From Mycetohabitans endofungorum (GTDB taxonomy: Bacteria > Pseudomonadota > Gammaproteobacteria > Burkholderiales > Burkholderiaceae), in contig NZ_PRDW01000003.1 of NCBI RefSeq assembly GCF_002927045.1, positions 1 through 64,000 on the forward strand: DNA of 64,000 nt, in the 5' to 3' direction. Position numbers and translations under genes: made by a program. The notes beneath the pieces were generated by a model. That model was not told where the DNA came from. It was given only the letters and a program-made list of their open reading frames with translations, and made no database searches. This document shows, piece by piece, positions 1 to 11,481 of this stretch (position 1 is the stretch's first letter; every line of letters starts with the position of its first letter).

Positions 1-258
1 CGCCTGGCACAAGATCTTGTGAATGGTCGCCAGGGATAGTTCTCTTTGCTCATGCACTCGCAGCTCATTCTGGATCCGCCGCGCGCCTTTGTGCTCGGCA
101 CGCAGTCGGAAGACCGTTGCTCGATCGGTCTCAAAAACCTTCTGGCTTGGTCTTCGGTGTGAACGGCGGCTTTGGGATGGGAGACCTGCTTCGCCGGCTT
201 CCTGATAGCGGCGTAGTAAGCTAAACCAGCTTGACGACCCAGTTGCAGCTTCCGCCTT
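1..258 (-). pseudogene. IS481-like transposase fragment, cut by window edge
   Basis: Read on the minus strand this stretch is an open frame that resembles the N-terminal part of IS481-type (integrase-core) transposases. It has a run like WFSLLRRYQEAGEAGL, then RPSQKVFETDRATVFRLR, then GARRIQNELR and LSLATIHKILCQ, the usual linker and second helix-turn-helix before the DDE domain. The frame begins just after a TGA at 259-261 and has no start codon, and the rest lies beyond base 1. I infer a decayed element. The family call rests on motif resemblance only; IS3 relatives share similar helices. Confidence 0.6.
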
Positions 259-304
259 TCACAAGGAGATGAGCCGATTCGTCGATGCCGGAGTCGTAGC
301 ACAG

Positions 305-397
305 CTACGTAACGCTGCGCTTGTCCGTGGCTTCTTTCGACGGGCCAAAGAGCTGGGCACAGCCGTACTTGCGGCAGATCTCGCGGACGATAATGCG
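305..397 (-). pseudogene. Possible HTH fragment of a transposase
   Basis: A short minus-strand frame reads RIIVREICRKYGCAQLFG and then runs to a TAG. The IVREICRKYG stretch looks like the first helix-turn-helix of IS481-type transposases and may belong to the same decayed element as the fragment at 1-258, displaced by about 50 bases of unrelated sequence. It is short and the call is tentative. Confidence 0.3.
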
Positions 398-447
398 CTA
401 CGGCCTCGCCCATGAGGCAATGACACCCGAGTCTAGTTCGAAATCGA

Positions 448-544
448 CTATGCCGGCACGTCCAACGTCGCGGCCACCGCCGCAATGCTCTGTCCAGCCT
501 TGACCAGCCGCACCGGCCTCCAGCTTGAATTCGAGCGTGTGGCG
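448..544 (-). pseudogene. Frameshifted IS3-type OrfA N-terminus
   Basis: Directly after the msbA stop, the minus strand encodes RHTLEFKLEA in one frame. After one extra base it continues as VRLVKAGQSIAAVAATLDVPA followed by TAG in the next frame. Together these match the start of IS3-family OrfA proteins (the EEFKLEAVRLV...GQSIAEVARTLDV pattern, a helix-turn-helix). The single-base insertion and early stop show it is dead. It marks the msbA 3' end as a former insertion site. Confidence 0.55.
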
Positions 545-551
545 CGCACCG

Positions 552-2336
552 CTACGCCGTCCCCTGCTGGTACTGAATCCGATGCAGGTTCGCATACAGA
601 CCGTCGTGGCGCAACAGCTCCGCATGCGTCCCCTCCTCGACGATCCGGCCACCCTCGAGCACGAGGATGCGATCGGCGCGTTCAATCGTCGACAGTCGGT
701 GCGCGATCACCAGCGTGGTCCGTCCACGCATCAGCACCTCGAGCGCCGCTTGCACATGGCGCTCCGACTCCGAATCGAGTGCCGACGTCGCCTCATCGAG
801 GATCAAGATCGGCGCATCCTTGTAGATCGCGCGTGCAATCGCGAGCCGTTGCCGCTGTCCGCCGGACAGTCGCATGCCATTGTCGCCAACCAGCGTATCG
901 ATCCCCGCCGGCATCAACGCGACCGCCTCCGTGAGGCTGGCTGCGCGTAGCGCGGCATCGACGCGATCGCGATCCACAGGCTGCCCATACGCGACGTTGG
1001 CCGCAATTGTATCGTTGAACAGCACGACATCCTGACTGACGAATGCGATCTGCTTGCGCAGGTCTGACAATCGATACTCGGGCAACGGCACGCCGTCGAT
1101 CAACACGCGTCCGGCGGTCGGATCGAAGAAGCGGGGCAACAGGTTCACCAGCGTGGTCTTGCCGCTGCCGGATGGCCCGGCCAGCGCCACCATCTCACCC
1201 GGCGCGATCTTCAACGAGATGTCGTCGAGCGTCGGCCGCTGCGCTGCCCCATAGTCGAAGCTCACATGCTCGAATTCGACACTGCCACTCGCACGATCGA
1301 GTTTCCGTTCGCCGCCGGCGTTTTCCACTGGCTCGTCAATCAGGCCGAAAATCAGCTCGGCGGCCGTCATGCCACGTGTCAATGGTTGATTGATGTCGAT
1401 CAAGTGCTTCAACGGCGAAATCACGAGCAACATCGACGTGACGAACGCGACGAATCCACCGACCGTCGTCTGGTCGTTCGCCGATTGGATCACGGCAATG
1501 GTAATCACCACTGCCAAAGCGATCGATGCAAGGAACTGCGTCATTGGCTGAGCTAGGCCCCCGGAAATCGTCACCCGCATTGCATAGCCACGCAGGCGCC
1601 GGCTCATATGCGTGAAGCGGCCCATTTCGTACGGTTCGCCGTTGTGCACCTTGACGACCTTGTAGCCGCCGACCGTCTCCTCGACGATGTACGACAGCTG
1701 GTTGGTCAGCATCTGCTGCTCACGATTGAGCCGACGCAAGCGCCGGTTGATCTTGCTGACCAGCCAGCCGATCGCCGGCAGGATCACCGCAACGATCAGC
1801 GTCAAGCGCCAATTCAGGTAAAACAGATAACCGAGCAGGAACACCACCGTCAACGAATCGCGCACGAGCGTGACCAGCACGTTCGTCAGCACGTTGAGCA
1901 CCTGGTTCACCTCGAACACGATCGCATTGATGATCGTGCTGGCCGTCTCGCGCTGGAAGAAAGCGGCCGGCGCGCGCAGCATCGTCTGGAACATCTGCAG
2001 CCGCAGGTCCAACAAAGTGCGGTTCAACACGTAGGATAGTAGATAGCCGGACGCGTACTGGGCAAGCCCGCGACCCAGCGCGAGTCCGATGATCGCCACC
2101 GGAACAGACCAGCGGACCGACGAACTCGGGTCCTTCGTGCCGAAACCCTTGTCGATCAACGGCTTGAGCAACGCCGGTATGCCCGCCTCGGCCGCCGCCA
2201 CCAGCCCCATCGATACGATCGCGAGCACCACAGCCCACCAGTACGGCCGCACGATCTGGCCAATACGGGCCAGCACATCGACGTGCGCGACGGGCTTGGC
2301 CACGCTGCTGGCAACGCTGTTCTCAGGTGTAGTCAA
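552..2336 (-). CDS. msbA: Lipid A export ABC transporter, permease/ATP-binding protein MsbA
   Basis: Inner-membrane homodimeric ABC exporter that flips lipid A-core across the inner membrane. The N-terminal half is a six-helix ABC type 1 transmembrane domain. From about residue 360 there is a nucleotide-binding domain with Walker [11 protein letters not shown]-loop SQDVVLF, signature LSGGQRQR, Walker [13 protein letters not shown] and H-loop AHRLS. The frame is open further upstream, but I chose the TTG at 2336: it is preceded by GAAAGGA (2342-2348) six bases away and starts just after the dnaE stop (2356-2358), giving 594 residues, the normal family length. It is probably co-transcribed with dnaE. 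Other ABC exporters share the fold; MsbA is the best match. Confidence 0.85.
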   Translation of the reverse strand: MTTPENSVASSVAKPVAHVDVLARIGQIVRPYWWAVVLAIVSMGLVAAAEAGIPALLKPLIDKGFGTKDPSSSVRWSVPVAIIGLALGRGLAQYASGYLLSYVLNRTLLDLRLQMFQTMLRAPAAFFQRETASTIINAIVFEVNQVLNVLTNVLVTLVRDSLTVVFLLGYLFYLNWRLTLIVAVILPAIGWLVSKINRRLRRLNREQQMLTNQLSYIVEETVGGYKVVKVHNGEPYEMGRFTHMSRRLRGYAMRVTISGGLAQPMTQFLASIALAVVITIAVIQSANDQTTVGGFVAFVTSMLLVISPLKHLIDINQPLTRGMTAAELIFGLIDEPVENAGGERKLDRASGSVEFEHVSFDYGAAQRPTLDDISLKIAPGEMVALAGPSGSGKTTLVNLLPRFFDPTAGRVLIDGVPLPEYRLSDLRKQIAFVSQDVVLFNDTIAANVAYGQPVDRDRVDAALRAASLTEAVALMPAGIDTLVGDNGMRLSGGQRQRLAIARAIYKDAPILILDEATSALDSESERHVQAALEVLMRGRTTLVIAHRLSTIERADRILVLEGGRIVEEGTHAELLRHDGLYANLHRIQYQQGTA

Positions 2337-2355
2337 ATCAATCCTTTCGGTGGTG

Positions 2356-5300
2356 TCAGCGCTGCGGATACTGGATCTCGACAGCGCTCGCGCTGAATTC
2401 AGCGCGCAGCAAGTTGAGAAGGTCATCGCTAGGCCTCACGCGCCATGCGTCACCCAGCGTCGAGTCGCATTGCGCGCCAATGCCCTGGTAACGGATCCTG
2501 ACCCGCAAGCCGCCCGGCTCCGGGCCGCCACGCGCATCGCCGTTGCGACGCCCGTTGCCGCCATCGCCCACGGGGCCACGCGACGGGCCACCGACATTGC
2601 GAGCCCGGCCCGGTGTGCCGGCGGCGGCCGGCATCTGTTCGGATTGCGATGTCGCTGCTAGCCGGTGTGGTTCGAGCAGATCGCGCAGCCGCCTCGGATC
2701 CGCATTGCCATTGATCGACAGCAGTAGCGAGTCCGCATAGCGGCGGCGCGCGCGTTCCAGATCCATAACGGTGTCGACGGTGAAGCGAATACCGCCAGTA
2801 AAGCTGTCGTTGCGCGCCTGTCCCTGCACGACCAGCAGTTCGTCCTCCTTGAAGATCGCACGGTTCGCGTCGTAAATCTCGTTGAAGACCGTGACCTCGC
2901 ACTGGCCAGTGCCATCATCCAGCACCGCGACCAGCATCTTGCCGCGTTGCGTCATCTGCGTGCGCATCGCGGTGATCACGCCGGCGATCACCTTGTCGCG
3001 CCCTTCCTTCAGCTCCCCGATTTTCTGGCGCACGAAGCGTCGCACTTCGTCCTTGTATGCGTCGAACAAGTGCCCGGAAATATAGAAGCCAAGCGCCGCT
3101 TTTTCCTCCTGCAGCTTGCGCTTCTCGGTCCACGCCGGCTCGTCGACCAACTCATGCTGATGGCCGCTCGAGCCATCGGGCATGTCGAACAGGCCGCCCT
3201 GCAGCGCATTGGCACTCGCCTGCTCGGCCGCCTCCATCGCCAGCGGCACCGACGCGAGCAGTTGCGCCCGGTTCTCGTGCAGCGAATCGAATGCGCCGGC
3301 CCGAATCAGCGCCTCGATCGTGCGGCGATTCACAATGCGGCGATCGACGCGCTCGCAGAAGTCAAACAGGTCGCTGAACGGCTGCGACTCGCGGACCCGC
3401 AGAATCTCCTCAATCGCGTTCTGCCCACTACCCTTGATCGCGCCAAGGCCGTAGCGGATCATCTTCGAGCGCTTGCCCGGCGCATCGGCCACCGGCTCGA
3501 AGCGGTAGGCCGACTGGTTGATGTCCGGCGGCAGGACCGCCAGATGGTTCGCGATGCAGTCCTCGAAAAGGATCTTCACCTTATCGGTGTCATCCATCGC
3601 GAGCGACATATTGGCCGCCATGAATTCGGCCGGATGATGCACCTTGAGCCACGCGGTGTAATACGCGAGCAGCGCATACGCCGCCGCGTGCGACTTGTTG
3701 AAGCCGTAGCCGGCGAACTTCTCCATCAAGTCAAAGATTTCGTCGGCCTTTTCCGCGCTCAAGCCATTCTTGGCCGCCCCTTCACGGAACAGCTCGCGAT
3801 GCTTGGCCATCTCCTCAGGCTTTTTCTTGCCCATCGCGCGGCGCAGCAAGTCCGCGCCGCCAAGCGAATAGCCGCCGATGATCTGCGCCATCTGCATCAC
3901 CTGCTCCTGATAGACCATGATGCCATAGGTCTCCTTCAGGATAGGCTCGACGCGGGGATCCGGATATTCGACCGTTTCCCGCCCATGCTTGCGCGCGCAA
4001 AAGCTTGGAATCAGATCCATCGGGCCCGGCCGGTACAGCGCGACCAGCGCGATGATGTCCTCAAAGCGGTCGGGCTGCGCATCCTTGAGCATGCCTTGCA
4101 TGCCGCGGCTTTCCAGCTGGAACACCGCCACCGTATTGGCGTTCTTCAGGATCGTGAACGACGCAGGGTCGTCCAGCGGCACCTGCGCGAGCGACCAATC
4201 CTGCTTGGACGGGTCCAGTCGCCGGATGTAGCGCTCGGCCCAATCGAGGATTGTGAGCGTGGTCAATCCGAGAAAGTCGAACTTGACGAGCCCGACGGCC
4301 TCGACGTCGTCCTTGTCGTACTGGCTGACGACGCCACCGTCGTCACCCTGCGTGTACAGCGGACAAAAATCAGTAAGCTTACCCGGCGCGATCAACACGC
4401 CACCGGCGTGCATGCCGACGTTGCGCGTCAACCCTTCAACGCGTTGCGCGAGTTCGAGCAACTGGCGCACCTCGTCCTCATTGTCGAATCGCTCCTGCAG
4501 CTGCGGCTCCTCCTTCATCGCGTCGGCAATGGTCACATGCTTGCCAGGCTTGAACGGAATCAGCTTCGCGACACCATCGGTGAAGTTGTAGCCCAAGTCC
4601 AGCACGCGGCCGATGTCGCGCACCGCAGCCTTTGCGGCCATCGTGCCAAACGTGGCGATCTGCGACACCGCGTCTGCACCATACTTGCTCTTCACATACT
4701 GGATCACGCGATCGCGGCCATCCTGGCAGAAGTCGATGTCGAAGTCCGGCATCGAGACACGCTCGGGATTGAGGAACCGCTCGAACAGCAAGTTGTAGCG
4801 CAACGGATCCAGATCCGTGATCCCGAGCGCGAACGCCACCAACGAACCGGCGCCCGACCCTCGCCCCGGCCCCACCGGCACCCCGTTGTTCTTGGCCCAG
4901 TTGATGAAGTCCGCAACGATCAGGAAGTAACCCGGAAAACCCATCTTGATGATGGTGTCGCACTCGAACGCCAGCCGCTCTTGATACGTCTGGCGCTGCG
5001 CGTTACGTTGCGTCGCGTCCGGAAACAACTGCTCGAGGCGCTGCTCGAGTCCAGCGTTGGACAATTGAACGAGGTAATCGTCCAGCGACATCCCGTCCGG
5101 TGTCGGGAACAACGGCAGCTTGGGCTTGCCCAGTTCGAGCGTCAGGTTGCAGCGCTTGGCGATTTCCACCGTGTTGGCCAGCGCCGACGGGATATCGGCA
5201 AACAGCTCGCACATCTGCTGCTGCGTGAAAAAGTACTGGTCCGTCGAAAACCGCTTCGCGCGTCTTGGGTTGGCAAGTATGTCGCCTTCGGAGATACATA

Positions 5301-5952
5301 CGCGCGCTTCGTGCGCGGTGAAGTCCTCCGGCGTCATAAACTGCACCGGATGCGTCGCCACTACGGGCAGCCTCAACTGCGCAGCAAGCTCTACCGCCTG
5401 CTGTACATAAGCTTCGACACCCGGTTGCCGCATTCGCTGCAACTCGATGTAGAACGCATTCGGGAAGATCGCCGACCAGCGCTGCGCATGGCGTGCGGCC
5501 GCCTGCACGTTGCCCGCGGCCAGCGCGATACCGATGTCGCCGTGTTGCGCACCGGATAACGCCAGCAGGCCTTCGGCAAGGCCCGTTTCGAACCACTGGC
5601 AGTCAACCTCGGCCCGACCGCGGTACTGGTTCGTCAACCACGCGCGGCTGAGCAACTCGCACAGGTTCAGATAGCCACGCCGGTCCTTGACGAGCAACAA
5701 CAGCCGTGCCGGCTTGTCGCGATCGTCGGGGTTCGAGACCCAGACGTCGGCACCGACGATCGGCTTGACGCCGTGCGCACGAGCCGCCTTGTAAAAACGC
5801 ACCAGGCCGAACGCGTTGGCGAGATCGGTCAGTGCAAGCGCACCTTGCCCGTCTTCCGCTGCCCGCTCGACCGCGTCGTCAAGACGCACGATGCCGTCGG
5901 CAATGGAAAACTCGGAGTGAACGCGCAGATGGACGAAGCGTGGATCAGACAT
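2356..5952 (-). CDS. dnaE: DNA polymerase III alpha subunit
   Basis: Catalytic subunit of the replicative polymerase. At 1198 residues it has the DnaE1 layout: N-terminal PHP domain ([15 protein letters not shown]), palm/fingers with [21 protein letters not shown] and the catalytic-acid segment [13 protein letters not shown], the MPDFD motif, then helix-hairpin-helix, OB-fold ([18 protein letters not shown]) and C-terminal domain. ATG at 5952 has only a weak upstream SD (AAGGT). Between the OB-fold and the last 45 residues lies a Gly/Arg-rich stretch (about residues 1110-1145, [20 protein letters not shown]) that looks like an inserted flexible linker. msbA follows within 20 bases, so the two form an operon. 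Confidence 0.97.
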   Translation of the reverse strand: MSDPRFVHLRVHSEFSIADGIVRLDDAVERAAEDGQGALALTDLANAFGLVRFYKAARAHGVKPIVGADVWVSNPDDRDKPARLLLLVKDRRGYLNLCELLSRAWLTNQYRGRAEVDCQWFETGLAEGLLALSGAQHGDIGIALAAGNVQAAARHAQRWSAIFPNAFYIELQRMRQPGVEAYVQQAVELAAQLRLPVVATHPVQFMTPEDFTAHEARVCISEGDILANPRRAKRFSTDQYFFTQQQMCELFADIPSALANTVEIAKRCNLTLELGKPKLPLFPTPDGMSLDDYLVQLSNAGLEQRLEQLFPDATQRNAQRQTYQERLAFECDTIIKMGFPGYFLIVADFINWAKNNGVPVGPGRGSGAGSLVAFALGITDLDPLRYNLLFERFLNPERVSMPDFDIDFCQDGRDRVIQYVKSKYGADAVSQIATFGTMAAKAAVRDIGRVLDLGYNFTDGVAKLIPFKPGKHVTIADAMKEEPQLQERFDNEDEVRQLLELAQRVEGLTRNVGMHAGGVLIAPGKLTDFCPLYTQGDDGGVVSQYDKDDVEAVGLVKFDFLGLTTLTILDWAERYIRRLDPSKQDWSLAQVPLDDPASFTILKNANTVAVFQLESRGMQGMLKDAQPDRFEDIIALVALYRPGPMDLIPSFCARKHGRETVEYPDPRVEPILKETYGIMVYQEQVMQMAQIIGGYSLGGADLLRRAMGKKKPEEMAKHRELFREGAAKNGLSAEKADEIFDLMEKFAGYGFNKSHAAAYALLAYYTAWLKVHHPAEFMAANMSLAMDDTDKVKILFEDCIANHLAVLPPDINQSAYRFEPVADAPGKRSKMIRYGLGAIKGSGQNAIEEILRVRESQPFSDLFDFCERVDRRIVNRRTIEALIRAGAFDSLHENRAQLLASVPLAMEAAEQASANALQGGLFDMPDGSSGHQHELVDEPAWTEKRKLQEEKAALGFYISGHLFDAYKDEVRRFVRQKIGELKEGRDKVIAGVITAMRTQMTQRGKMLVAVLDDGTGQCEVTVFNEIYDANRAIFKEDELLVVQGQARNDSFTGGIRFTVDTVMDLERARRRYADSLLLSINGNADPRRLRDLLEPHRLAATSQSEQMPAAAGTPGRARNVGGPSRGPVGDGGNGRRNGDARGGPEPGGLRVRIRYQGIGAQCDSTLGDAWRVRPSDDLLNLLRAEFSASAVEIQYPQR

Positions 5953-6256
5953 AGAGGTATTTTACCTTGCGGGGAGCGACACCGACCGTCATGCTGCCGC
6001 GCCGGCCCTCACGACAGCATACCGGTCTGCGCCAGGCGGCCCAGTCGGCGAGACGGACGATGTGAGCGAGACGGCCTATGTGAATAAGCGCGACCGCTCG
6101 CTGACCAACCGGCCGATGCGGTCTGGGCGACGGATCGGCGATAATACAACCCTATGACGCCGGTGCCATCCCGGTCGATGGGCGGACCAAGCGCCCTCCT
6201 GCCTACAGTCACCGCACGGCCACATTGATTTCTGTTTTCGCCAAGAGCAGCACACC
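5953..6256. other. Divergent spacer dnaE/trhO
   Basis: No gene is seen in these 304 bases between divergent dnaE and trhO. They hold a tandem 18-base repeat (6048-6083) and a GATAAT (6137-6142) that could be a -10 box for trhO, although no matching -35 is obvious. Confidence 0.5.
6048..6083 (+). repeat. Tandem 18-bp direct repeat (2 units)
   Basis: Two adjacent 18-base units, GCGAGACGGACGATGTGA and GCGAGACGGCCTATGTGA, match at 16 of 18 positions. They lie between dnaE and trhO. No function can be assigned; replication slippage is the simplest source, and a repeated binding site is the alternative. Confidence 0.7.
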
Positions 6257-7138
6257 ATGAGTATCGTCAACCTTGCCGCCTACAAATTCATTTCGCTGGA
6301 CGCGCTCGACACGTGGCGTCCGGTGCTGCGACAGCGATGCGACGCGCTGGCGCTACGTGGCACGATTCTGCTAGCGCCCGAGGGCATCAACCTGTTCATC
6401 GCCGGCAGCCGCGAGGCAACTGACGCGTTCATCGACTACCTGCGCACCGACCCGATGTTTGGCGGTAAGTTCGCGGATTTGCCATTCAAGCAAAGCCTGT
6501 CGGACAAGCAACCGTTCCGACGCATGCTGGTCAGGCTCAAGCGTGAGATCATCACGATGAAGTCACCGGCAATACGGCCCGAAGCCGGCCGCGCGCCGGC
6601 GATCGATGCGCGCACCCTGAAGCAATGGCTCGATCGCGGGCACGATGACGCCGGCCGTCTCGTGGTGATGCTCGACACGCGCAATGCGTTCGAAGTCGAC
6701 GTGGGCACATTCGACAACGCGATCGACTATCGGCTGACAAAGTTCAGCGAGTTTCCGGATGCTGTCGCGTCGCATCGAGACACACTGGCAGACAAGACCG
6801 TCGTGTCGTTTTGCACCGGCGGCATCCGCTGCGAGAAAGCCGCAATCCATATGCACAACATCGGCATTGACAGCGTGTACCAGCTCGATGGCGGCATCTT
6901 GAAGTACTTCGAAGAAGTGGGCGGCGCTCACTACCATGGCGACTGCTTCGTGTTCGATCATCGAACGGCGCTCAACCCGCAACTCGAACCGACCGGCACT
7001 GTGCAGTGCTTCGCGTGCCGCGGGGTCGTCACCCCAACCGAACAACGATCGCCGCTTTATGTCGCCGGCGAACAGTGCCCGCACTGCGCGAACGATACGT
7101 GCCCATCATCCGAGCCATCGGCACAGATCGCCACATGA
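6257..7138 (+). CDS. trhO: tRNA uridine(34) hydroxylase, rhodanese family
   Basis: YceA/TrhO enzymes introduce the hydroxyl of 5-hydroxyuridine at the wobble position of tRNAs, using oxygen. The 293-residue protein has an N-terminal acylphosphatase-like domain ([21 protein letters not shown]) and a rhodanese domain from about residue 115. The active-site cysteine is Cys186 in [11 protein letters not shown], with the family's second cysteine, Cys192. The C-terminal tail carries a CxxC pair (CFACRG, CPHCAN) as in other proteobacterial members. ATG at 6257 begins the conserved N-terminus. It is a single gene, not obviously in an operon. Confidence 0.92.
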   Translation: MSIVNLAAYKFISLDALDTWRPVLRQRCDALALRGTILLAPEGINLFIAGSREATDAFIDYLRTDPMFGGKFADLPFKQSLSDKQPFRRMLVRLKREIITMKSPAIRPEAGRAPAIDARTLKQWLDRGHDDAGRLVVMLDTRNAFEVDVGTFDNAIDYRLTKFSEFPDAVASHRDTLADKTVVSFCTGGIRCEKAAIHMHNIGIDSVYQLDGGILKYFEEVGGAHYHGDCFVFDHRTALNPQLEPTGTVQCFACRGVVTPTEQRSPLYVAGEQCPHCANDTCPSSEPSAQIAT

Positions 7139-7205
7139 TGCGCGCCCTGTCGGGTCGCGATAGGCGCGGCTTGCCCACTGGTCGTGACGTAAAAAACGCT
7201 TTGCG

Positions 7206-8120
7206 ATGCAGAGGATAACCGGGAGCGCGTCGCCGCGCCGCTATCGCGGCCGTTTTGCGCCGTCCCCGAGCGGCCCGCTGCATCAAGGTTCGCTGGTCAG
7301 CGCGCTAGCGAGCTACCTGGACGCGCGTGCGCATGACGGCATGTGGCTGGTCAGGATAGAGGACATCGATATACCGCGCACAGTGCCCGGCGCAGCAGAA
7401 CACATCTTGAAGACGCTACACCGGCTCGGCATGCACTGCGATGAAACGCCGGTATGGCAAGGCACTCGTACCGCGCTGTACCAGCAAGCGCTCACGCAAT
7501 TGGATACAGCGGGCCTGATTTATCCATGCGGATGCACACGCAAGGAAATCGCTGATTCGCTGCGGCGCACGCACGTTCGACACACGACACTTGCCTACCC
7601 AGGAACGTGCCGAAGCGGATTGCACGGCAAGCCAGCGCGTGCGTGGCGCATTCGGGTGCCGGACGGGGAAAACGCAGTGGTCGTCTTCAATGACCGCTGG
7701 CAGCATGCGCAGCAGCAGAATCTCGCCACCGAGGTCGGCGACTTCGTGATGAGGCGCGCGGATGGCCTCTGGGCCTACCAGCTCGCAGTGGTCGTCGACG
7801 ACGCGCAGCAACGGATTACCGACGTCGTGCGCGGCGCAGACCTGCTCGATTCCACCGCGCGGCAAATCTACTTGCAGCGCTGCCTCGGCTATCCGACGCC
7901 CGCTTATTTGCACGTGCCCGTGATCGCCAATGCGCAGGGCGAGAAATTGAGCAAGCAAACCGGTGCACCGCCGATCGACATCGATCGGCCGCTCAAGGCG
8001 CTATTGGCTGCGGCGTCGCATCTCGGGCTCGCGTTGGCGCCCCAGCGATGCACAACGCTGGAGGCGTTCTATCGCGAGGCCGTGCCCGCTTGGGGCGCGC
8101 GCCTGGCGAGGCACGCGTGA
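7206..8120 (+). CDS. gluQ: Glutamyl-Q tRNA(Asp) synthetase
   Basis: A truncated glutamyl-tRNA synthetase paralogue that attaches glutamate to the queuosine base of tRNA-Asp rather than to the tRNA end. It has 304 residues, the short length of GluQRS, with no anticodon-binding domain. The HIGH-type motif is [15 protein letters not shown] (residues 16-30) and the KMSKS-type motif is [10 protein letters not shown] (about 242-251). CGCTRKEI matches part of the zinc site. It ends 7 bases before the convergent rhlE stop. Confidence 0.93.
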   Translation: MQRITGSASPRRYRGRFAPSPSGPLHQGSLVSALASYLDARAHDGMWLVRIEDIDIPRTVPGAAEHILKTLHRLGMHCDETPVWQGTRTALYQQALTQLDTAGLIYPCGCTRKEIADSLRRTHVRHTTLAYPGTCRSGLHGKPARAWRIRVPDGENAVVVFNDRWQHAQQQNLATEVGDFVMRRADGLWAYQLAVVVDDAQQRITDVVRGADLLDSTARQIYLQRCLGYPTPAYLHVPVIANAQGEKLSKQTGAPPIDIDRPLKALLAAASHLGLALAPQRCTTLEAFYREAVPAWGARLARHA

Positions 8121-8127
8121 CACACCG

Positions 8128-9657
8128 TCACGAATTCCGGCGCGGCATGCCGAAGCCGCCCAGCAGCGCGGCCAGCGGTCGCTTCGGCGTCTTCTTGTCG
8201 GCCGACGGGCTCGGTTCCTCGCGTTCCGACGTCTGACGGGCCGAAGACGACGGCTCATACGGCTTCGTGAAGAAGTCATCGACCGGCTGAGCGTCACGCA
8301 TTGACGCGCGCACCCGGTCAGCGACGTGCGCATGTCGATCGCGACGGCTGTCGTCGCGATCGTCACGATAACGCGAGCGGCCTTGACGTGCCGGCCGTTC
8401 CAACTCGAGCGGCTCGATGGTCAACGCCCGCTTGATCAGTTTTTCGATGTCCGCCAGTTGCTTGCGCTCGTTGCCACTGAACAACGACAGCGCGTCGCCG
8501 GATGCCCCAGCACGACCCGTGCGCCCAATCCGGTGCACATAGTCTTCCGCATTGAACGGCAAGTCGAAATTGATCACCGCCGGCAACTCCGCGATATCCA
8601 GGCCGCGCGCGGCCACGTCGGTCGCAACCAGGGCCTCGATCTCGCCGCGCTTGAACGCATCCAACGCCTGCATTCGCTCGCTTTGCGAACGGTCACCATG
8701 GATTGCGGTGGCGACCACGCCATCGCGCTCGAGTTGCCTTGCAAGCCGACTCGCACCGATCTTGCTGTTGCAGAAAACGATCACCTGCTTCAATTCGCGC
8801 TGACGAATCAGCTGCACGACCGCCGCCGGCTTGTCCGGCTCGGCCACCTCAAAGACGATCTGCCGCACGTTCGACGCCGTCGAATTACTGCGGGCCACCT
8901 CGATCGTGACCGGATTGCGCAAGTAGGTCGACGCGAGCTTCTTGATTTCGGCGGAGAACGTCGCGGAAAACAACAACGTTTGCCTTTGGCCCGGCAGCAG
9001 GTTCAGGATCCGCTGCAAGTCGGGCAGGAAGCCCATGTCGAGCATCCGGTCTGCCTCGTCGAGCACGAGCATCTGCACCTGCGCCAGCGACGTGCTCTTT
9101 TGCTGCACATGATCGAGCAGCCGGCCAGGCGTCGCGATCAGGATCTCGACCCCACGGCGCAATGCAGCCGTCTGCGGATTCATATCGACGCCGCCGAACA
9201 CGACTGCGCTGCGTAGCGGGGTATGCTTGGCGTACGCATGCACATTGGCCGCCACCTGGTCCGCGAGTTCGCGCGTGGGCGTCAGAATCAACGCCCGCAC
9301 CGGGTGACGCGCGGGAGACGCACTGGTACTGGCAAGCGGCAACAAGCGCTGAATGATCGGTAGCGAGAAGCTAGCCGTCTTGCCGGTGCCGGTCTGCGCC
9401 GCACCCATGACGTCGCGTCCGGCCAGCACGATGGGGATCGCCTGCGCCTGGATCGGCGTCGGTTTCGTGTAGCCTTGTTCGACTATCGCCCGAAGGATCG
9501 GCGCGGCAAGGCCGAACCCGTCGAATGACAACGGGGCAGCGGCTGGCGTGGAGCTGGAGGCGGCGGCGCTTGCCGTAGCACCGCAAGCCCCCGCGTCAGT
9601 CGGAACGGAACGTGAAATAATGGCTGGATCTGATGGCATGTGTGGGCGTTCGCTCAA
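8128..9657 (-). CDS. rhlE: DEAD-box ATP-dependent RNA helicase RhlE
   Basis: RNA helicase of the RhlE group, acting in rRNA maturation and mRNA turnover. The 509-residue protein has the Q-motif (GFGLAAPILRAIVEQGYTKPTPIQ), Walker A AQTGTGKT, PTRELADQ, TPGR, DEAD, SAT, then the second RecA domain with TDVAARGLDI and HRIGRTGR. An N-terminal leader of about 40 residues and a basic, disordered C-terminal tail (RQGRSRYRDDRDDSRRDRH) flank the core, as in related helicases. A start at the seventh residue (MPSDP) is equally possible. Confidence 0.92.
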   Translation of the reverse strand: MSERPHMPSDPAIISRSVPTDAGACGATASAAASSSTPAAAPLSFDGFGLAAPILRAIVEQGYTKPTPIQAQAIPIVLAGRDVMGAAQTGTGKTASFSLPIIQRLLPLASTSASPARHPVRALILTPTRELADQVAANVHAYAKHTPLRSAVVFGGVDMNPQTAALRRGVEILIATPGRLLDHVQQKSTSLAQVQMLVLDEADRMLDMGFLPDLQRILNLLPGQRQTLLFSATFSAEIKKLASTYLRNPVTIEVARSNSTASNVRQIVFEVAEPDKPAAVVQLIRQRELKQVIVFCNSKIGASRLARQLERDGVVATAIHGDRSQSERMQALDAFKRGEIEALVATDVAARGLDIAELPAVINFDLPFNAEDYVHRIGRTGRAGASGDALSLFSGNERKQLADIEKLIKRALTIEPLELERPARQGRSRYRDDRDDSRRDRHAHVADRVRASMRDAQPVDDFFTKPYEPSSSARQTSEREEPSPSADKKTPKRPLAALLGGFGMPRRNS

Positions 9658-10019
9658 GCGGCCGCACGCGCGGCTGCCCCTGATGAAACACTGGAAATAG
9701 CTTTAAATTGTAGCACTTTACGCGCCCAAGGCCGGATCCGGCGCGACGGGGCGCATGCATTGCGCATCACCATCAAGCGCAATTTAGTCATGCCCTCGAT
9801 CGCGTAGCGGATGTCTTCACGCCCCAGCGTTGTTTAGTCAATCGGGCGGCGAATGCAAACGGTTAGCCCGCTGCGGCCGAATCCAAGACCCGGTCAGATT
9901 GTGATTGTAGGAGATCGGAAACGCGCATACAGCGCGGGGCAATCATGGATCGATCACGTCCGCGCACGCGTCGGGATAGTGTCACCGTTCTGGCGTGTCA
10001 CCGTGCGTGCACGACTCGG
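9658..10019. other. Spacer between rhlE and purT
   Basis: No gene is supported in these 362 bases. On the minus strand a TACAAT (9707-9712) in an A/T-rich patch could be the -10 box of rhlE, but no good -35 is at the right distance. Nothing else stands out. Confidence 0.4.
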
Positions 10020-11252
10020 TCATATGCCGCCACTGACTGGTTTGACACGGCTGGCCGCCGTGCGTGCGCGCTCGCGGGCTTCGTCGACGCTCGACGCCAC
10101 CGCCAACGCCACACCCATGCGGCGCTTGACGAAGCTCTGCGGCTTGCCGAATAGCCGCAGGTCCGCGCCCGGCACCGCCAGCGCATCGGCAACACCGTCG
10201 AAGCCAATGCCTTTCTCGTCGCGACCGCCGTAGATCACCGCCGACGCCCCGGGCGAGCGCAACGCGGGATCCACCGGCAAACCCAGGATCGCGCGTGCAT
10301 GCAGTTCGAATTCGGAAAAGCGTTGCGTGGCCAGCGTCACGAGCCCGGTATCGTGCGGACGCGGACTGACCTCGGAAAACCAGACTTGATCGCCGCGGAC
10401 AAATAGCTCGACCCCAAATAGCCCACGCCCACCCAGTGCGGCCGTAATCCGCTGAGCGACCTCACGTGCCCGCTCGAGCGCCAGCGGGCTCATGGGCTGC
10501 GGTTGCCATGATTCGACATAGTCCCCGTCCAATTGCAGGTGGCCCACCGGCTCACAGAAATACGTCGCAACCCCGCCACTTGCCGGATCGGTAGCTCGCA
10601 CGGTGAGCAGCGTGATTTCATAGTCGAACTGCACGAAACCCTCGACGATCACCCGGCCGTGGTGCACACGCCCGCCCGACATCGCGTAATGCCAAGCCCG
10701 CTCAACGTCTACAGCGCTCTTGAGCACGGACTGGCCTTTGCCGGAGGACGACATGACGGGCTTGACCACGCACGGGTAGCCGATACCAGCGTCGATCGCG
10801 GCTTGCAGTGCGTCGAGCGAGTCCACAAACGCGTAGGGCGAGGTCGGCAATTGCAGTTGCTCGGCGGCCAGGCGGCGAATGCCTTCGCGGTTCATCGTCA
10901 ATTGCGCCGCGCGTGCGGTGGGGATCACTTCGGCCAGTCCCTCGGCTTCGATCATGGCAAGCTCGTCAGTGGCGATCGCCTCGATTTCGGGCACGATCAG
11001 ATGCGGGCGCTCTTGCTCGACCAGTGCGCGAAGCGCGTGGCCATCGGTCATGTCCATCACATGCGCACGGTGCGCGACCTGGTGGCCAGGGGCATCGGCA
11101 TAGCGATCGACCGCAATCACCTCGACCCCAAGCCGCTGCAACGCGATGATCACCTCTTTGCCCAGTTCGCCGGCACCGAGCAGCATCACACGGGTCGCAC
11201 CCGGCGACAATGGCGTGCCGAAACGCCGGCGACTAAACGAACTGACGGACAT
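10020..11252 (-). CDS. purT: Phosphoribosylglycinamide formyltransferase 2 (formate-dependent)
   Basis: Third step of purine synthesis: ATP- and formate-dependent formylation of GAR. The 410-residue protein has the ATP-grasp layout of PurT: N-terminal Rossmann part ([31 protein letters not shown]), nucleotide-binding loop [14 protein letters not shown], and the carboxylate-metal region [34 protein letters not shown] and the C-terminal [11 protein letters not shown] complete the match. It is a lone gene, divergent from ftsK. Confidence 0.95.
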   Translation of the reverse strand: MSVSSFSRRRFGTPLSPGATRVMLLGAGELGKEVIIALQRLGVEVIAVDRYADAPGHQVAHRAHVMDMTDGHALRALVEQERPHLIVPEIEAIATDELAMIEAEGLAEVIPTARAAQLTMNREGIRRLAAEQLQLPTSPYAFVDSLDALQAAIDAGIGYPCVVKPVMSSSGKGQSVLKSAVDVERAWHYAMSGGRVHHGRVIVEGFVQFDYEITLLTVRATDPASGGVATYFCEPVGHLQLDGDYVESWQPQPMSPLALERAREVAQRITAALGGRGLFGVELFVRGDQVWFSEVSPRPHDTGLVTLATQRFSEFELHARAILGLPVDPALRSPGASAVIYGGRDEKGIGFDGVADALAVPGADLRLFGKPQSFVKRRMGVALAVASSVDEARERARTAASRVKPVSGGI

Positions 11253-11481
11253 GTATTCCCCTTTGATGTAGCCAAGACCGGTAGTGCAGCATGGCCGCCG
11301 ATGTTAACATGCTGCCCCTTCGGGGGATGCCCGCCGCACACGCGGGTTGCATCAGCCATGGGTACGCGGTCAGGACCGGTGGCCACCACGGCATTCACAT
11401 CGAGCCGTTAAACTTGCTCCTTGATCCGCGATCGTCGTCCGGCAGTGCGGCACTACTCTCTCTGACTGATTCTATTCAAGC

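Noticed and set aside
2947-5559. 870-residue plus-strand open frame opposite dnaE
   Set aside because: It is the antisense shadow of dnaE; Arg/Leu/His-rich composition and no family motif.
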